Shown: positions 13,140 to 14,465 of the stretch, piece after piece
How the letters are laid out: every line of letters begins with the position of its first letter
Numbering within the stretch: position 1 is the first letter of the stretch
Assembly: GCA_015233285.1 (NCBI GenBank)
Contig: JADFYA010000047.1
Location: 1 to 14,465 of the forward strand
Length of the DNA: 14,465 bases
Source of the DNA: Deltaproteobacteria bacterium
GTDB taxonomy: Bacteria; Desulfobacterota; JADFXK01
Direction of reading: 5' to 3'
Notes under the pieces: generated by a model
Databases searched by the model: none
What the model was told of the DNA's origin: nothing
What the model saw: only the letters and a program-made list of their open reading frames with translations
Translations under genes and position numbers: made by a program

Positions 13140-14351
13140 GTGAACCAAGATACCAGCCAAACCCCTACCGGGATATTCGTAGACAAAGATAAATGCACTG
13201 GTTGCGGCAATTGTGCCGACACCTGCCCCTTTGGGGCGATTTTGGTGGACGAGACAGCCGTTATCGGCGAGGGATGTAACCTGTGCGGGGCCTGCGTCGA
13301 TGCTTGTGATTTTGATGCCATTTACATCTTGGGGAAGAAGGAAGCGACCTTAACTGGATCCGACGACAGCCGGGGGGTTTGGGTCTATGCCGAGCAAAGG
13401 GAAAAAGTCCTGGCCCCCGTGTCCATGGAGTTGCTGGGAGAAGGGCGGCGCCTGGCCGACATCCTGGGCTGCCCGCTTTCTGCTGTGTTGCTGGGTCATC
13501 AGGTGGCCGGATTGGCTGATACCCTCTTCGCGTTTGGGGCCGATGTGGTTTATCTGGCTGATCATCCCGACCTGGATGGGTTTACCGACGATCGTTATTC
13601 GGCTGTTTTAACAGATTTAATTACGGAATATCGACCGAATATCGTGCTGGCCGGGGCCACGGCCGTGGGGCGCTCGTTTATCCCCCATGTGGCCGCCAAG
13701 CTGGGAACGGGATTGACCGCTGACTGCACCGGGTTGGACATTGATCCTCAAAACCTGTTGCTGCAAACTCGCCCTGCCTTTGGGGGCAATATCATGGCCA
13801 CCATCGTTTGTCCCGAACGGCGTCCTCAAATGGCCACCGTCAGGCCCAGAGTGATGAAACGGCCGACCGCCCAGCCCGGAAGAAAAGGTCAACTGGTCCA
13901 GGTGTCGTTAAATCATAGCGGGTTTAAGACCAGCCTGATGGAAGTCGTTCAGGAATTGACCGATCAGGTTAATCTGGCCGAGGCAGAGATCATCGTGACC
14001 GGCGGCCGGGGGATGCAGTCGGCCAAAAATTTTCAGTTGATCTATGAATTAGCCGGGTTGCTGGGTGCGGCCGTGGGCGCTTCTCGGGGCGCGGTGGATG
14101 CCGAGTGGCTTTCTTACGCCCATCAAATAGGCCAGACCGGCAAAACAGTTAATCCTAAGCTCTACATCGCAGTCGGCGTCTCCGGCGCTGTACAACATCT
14201 GGTTGGAATGCAGTCATCGGATGTGATCGTGGCTATCAATAATGATCCCCATGCGCCCATCTTCAACGTGGCCACCTATGGCCTGGTGGGGGATCTTTTT
14301 GAAATCGTACCGGCATTAATCGAAGGCATCAAGGCCCGAATGGGGATTTGA
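13140..14351 (+). CDS. etfA: EtfA with N-terminal 2x[4Fe-4S] ferredoxin domain
   Basis: The 403-aa protein is a fusion. Residues 12-65 are a bacterial two-cluster ferredoxin: C19-x2-C22-x2-C25-x3-C29-Pro and C46-x2-C49-x2-C52-x3-C56. Residues 78-260 are the EtfA N-terminal domain, and 285-400 the FAD domain with TGGRG (287-291), GASRGAVD (313-320), QIGQTGK (329-335), GVSGAVQH (346-353) and NNDPHAPIF (367-375). This layout is that of CarE and LctC-type EtfA, whose iron-sulphur domain passes electrons to or from ferredoxin. Start: GTG at 13140 with GGAG at 13126-13129, ten bases upstream. The partner EtfB is encoded 130 bp upstream. Nothing is missing from either domain. Confidence 0.95.
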   Translation: MNQDTSQTPTGIFVDKDKCTGCGNCADTCPFGAILVDETAVIGEGCNLCGACVDACDFDAIYILGKKEATLTGSDDSRGVWVYAEQREKVLAPVSMELLGEGRRLADILGCPLSAVLLGHQVAGLADTLFAFGADVVYLADHPDLDGFTDDRYSAVLTDLITEYRPNIVLAGATAVGRSFIPHVAAKLGTGLTADCTGLDIDPQNLLLQTRPAFGGNIMATIVCPERRPQMATVRPRVMKRPTAQPGRKGQLVQVSLNHSGFKTSLMEVVQELTDQVNLAEAEIIVTGGRGMQSAKNFQLIYELAGLLGAAVGASRGAVDAEWLSYAHQIGQTGKTVNPKLYIAVGVSGAVQHLVGMQSSDVIVAINNDPHAPIFNVATYGLVGDLFEIVPALIEGIKARMGI

Positions 14352-14352
14352 T

Positions 14353-14465
14353 GTTGCATGTTACCTGTTACCTGTTACATGTTACAAGTTACATGTCATT
14401 GACTTAAGCGACGGACAATCGTGCTAACTTTTTTAAAATAGACCATTCCGATTAAGCCCCAACGG
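14353..14465 (+). repeat. Left end of a further copy of the composite element (cut by window edge)
   Basis: Six heptads (GTTGC then five GTTAC, starting at 14353, 14360, 14367, 14374, 14381 and 14388) run in phase into GTCATTGACTTAAG (14395-14408). The sequence then follows the left arm of the 2.7 kb element, through GCTAACTTTTTTAAAATAG and the CCATTCCGA(T)TAAGCCCC block, to the window end. The tract starts two bases after the etfA stop codon. One base differs from both other arms in the conserved block. Confidence 0.85.

Overview
The window looks like chromosomal DNA of an anaerobic, Gram-negative-type bacterium, most likely of the Desulfobacterota (former Deltaproteobacteria). This is an inference. 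It rests on an EtfA with an N-terminal 2x[4Fe-4S] ferredoxin domain next to an acyl-CoA dehydrogenase, a short zinc-ribbon protein with a long acidic tail of a type common in that group, and a lone yceD-rpmF-plsX cluster. Coding density is high and base composition is mixed. There are no rRNA or tRNA genes, CRISPR arrays, phage genes or transposase genes.

Layout. Positions 1-186 are the 3' end of an unrecognised gene. A good sigma70-type promoter (282-309) then drives a zinc-ribbon/acidic protein (386-1240). A membrane M48 (CAAX/Ste24-like) protease lies on the minus strand (1489-2724). Divergent from it is a hotdog acyl-CoA thioesterase (3415-3852), and the gap between the two is filled by a non-coding composite repeat with long inverted arms and a 174-bp tandem core. 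On the minus strand, read from 8263 down to 3945, lie a 590-aa protein I do not recognise, a SAM methyltransferase and a long-chain acyl-CoA synthetase. The 590-aa gene has its own promoter and a long leader that could fold.

On the plus strand from about 8680 a promoter leads into yceD, rpmF (bL32) and plsX, the usual ribosome/phospholipid cluster. In place of the usual fabH, plsX is followed by acyl-CoA dehydrogenase, etfB and ferredoxin-fused etfA. That order and domain make-up match the CarCDE type of acyl-CoA dehydrogenase/Etf systems, some of which bifurcate electrons. Fatty acyl metabolism recurs across the window: thioesterase, acyl-CoA synthetase, PlsX, and acyl-CoA dehydrogenase with its Etf.

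The least explained part is a repeat family. A heptanucleotide tract (GTTRC plus 2 nt) lies in phase with a GTCATTGACT(TAAG) motif at four places: both ends of the 2.7-3.35 kb element, alone between acd and etfB, and after etfA, where another copy of the element starts and runs off the window. No protein is encoded by it, so it is probably a non-autonomous mobile or REP/MITE-like repeat.
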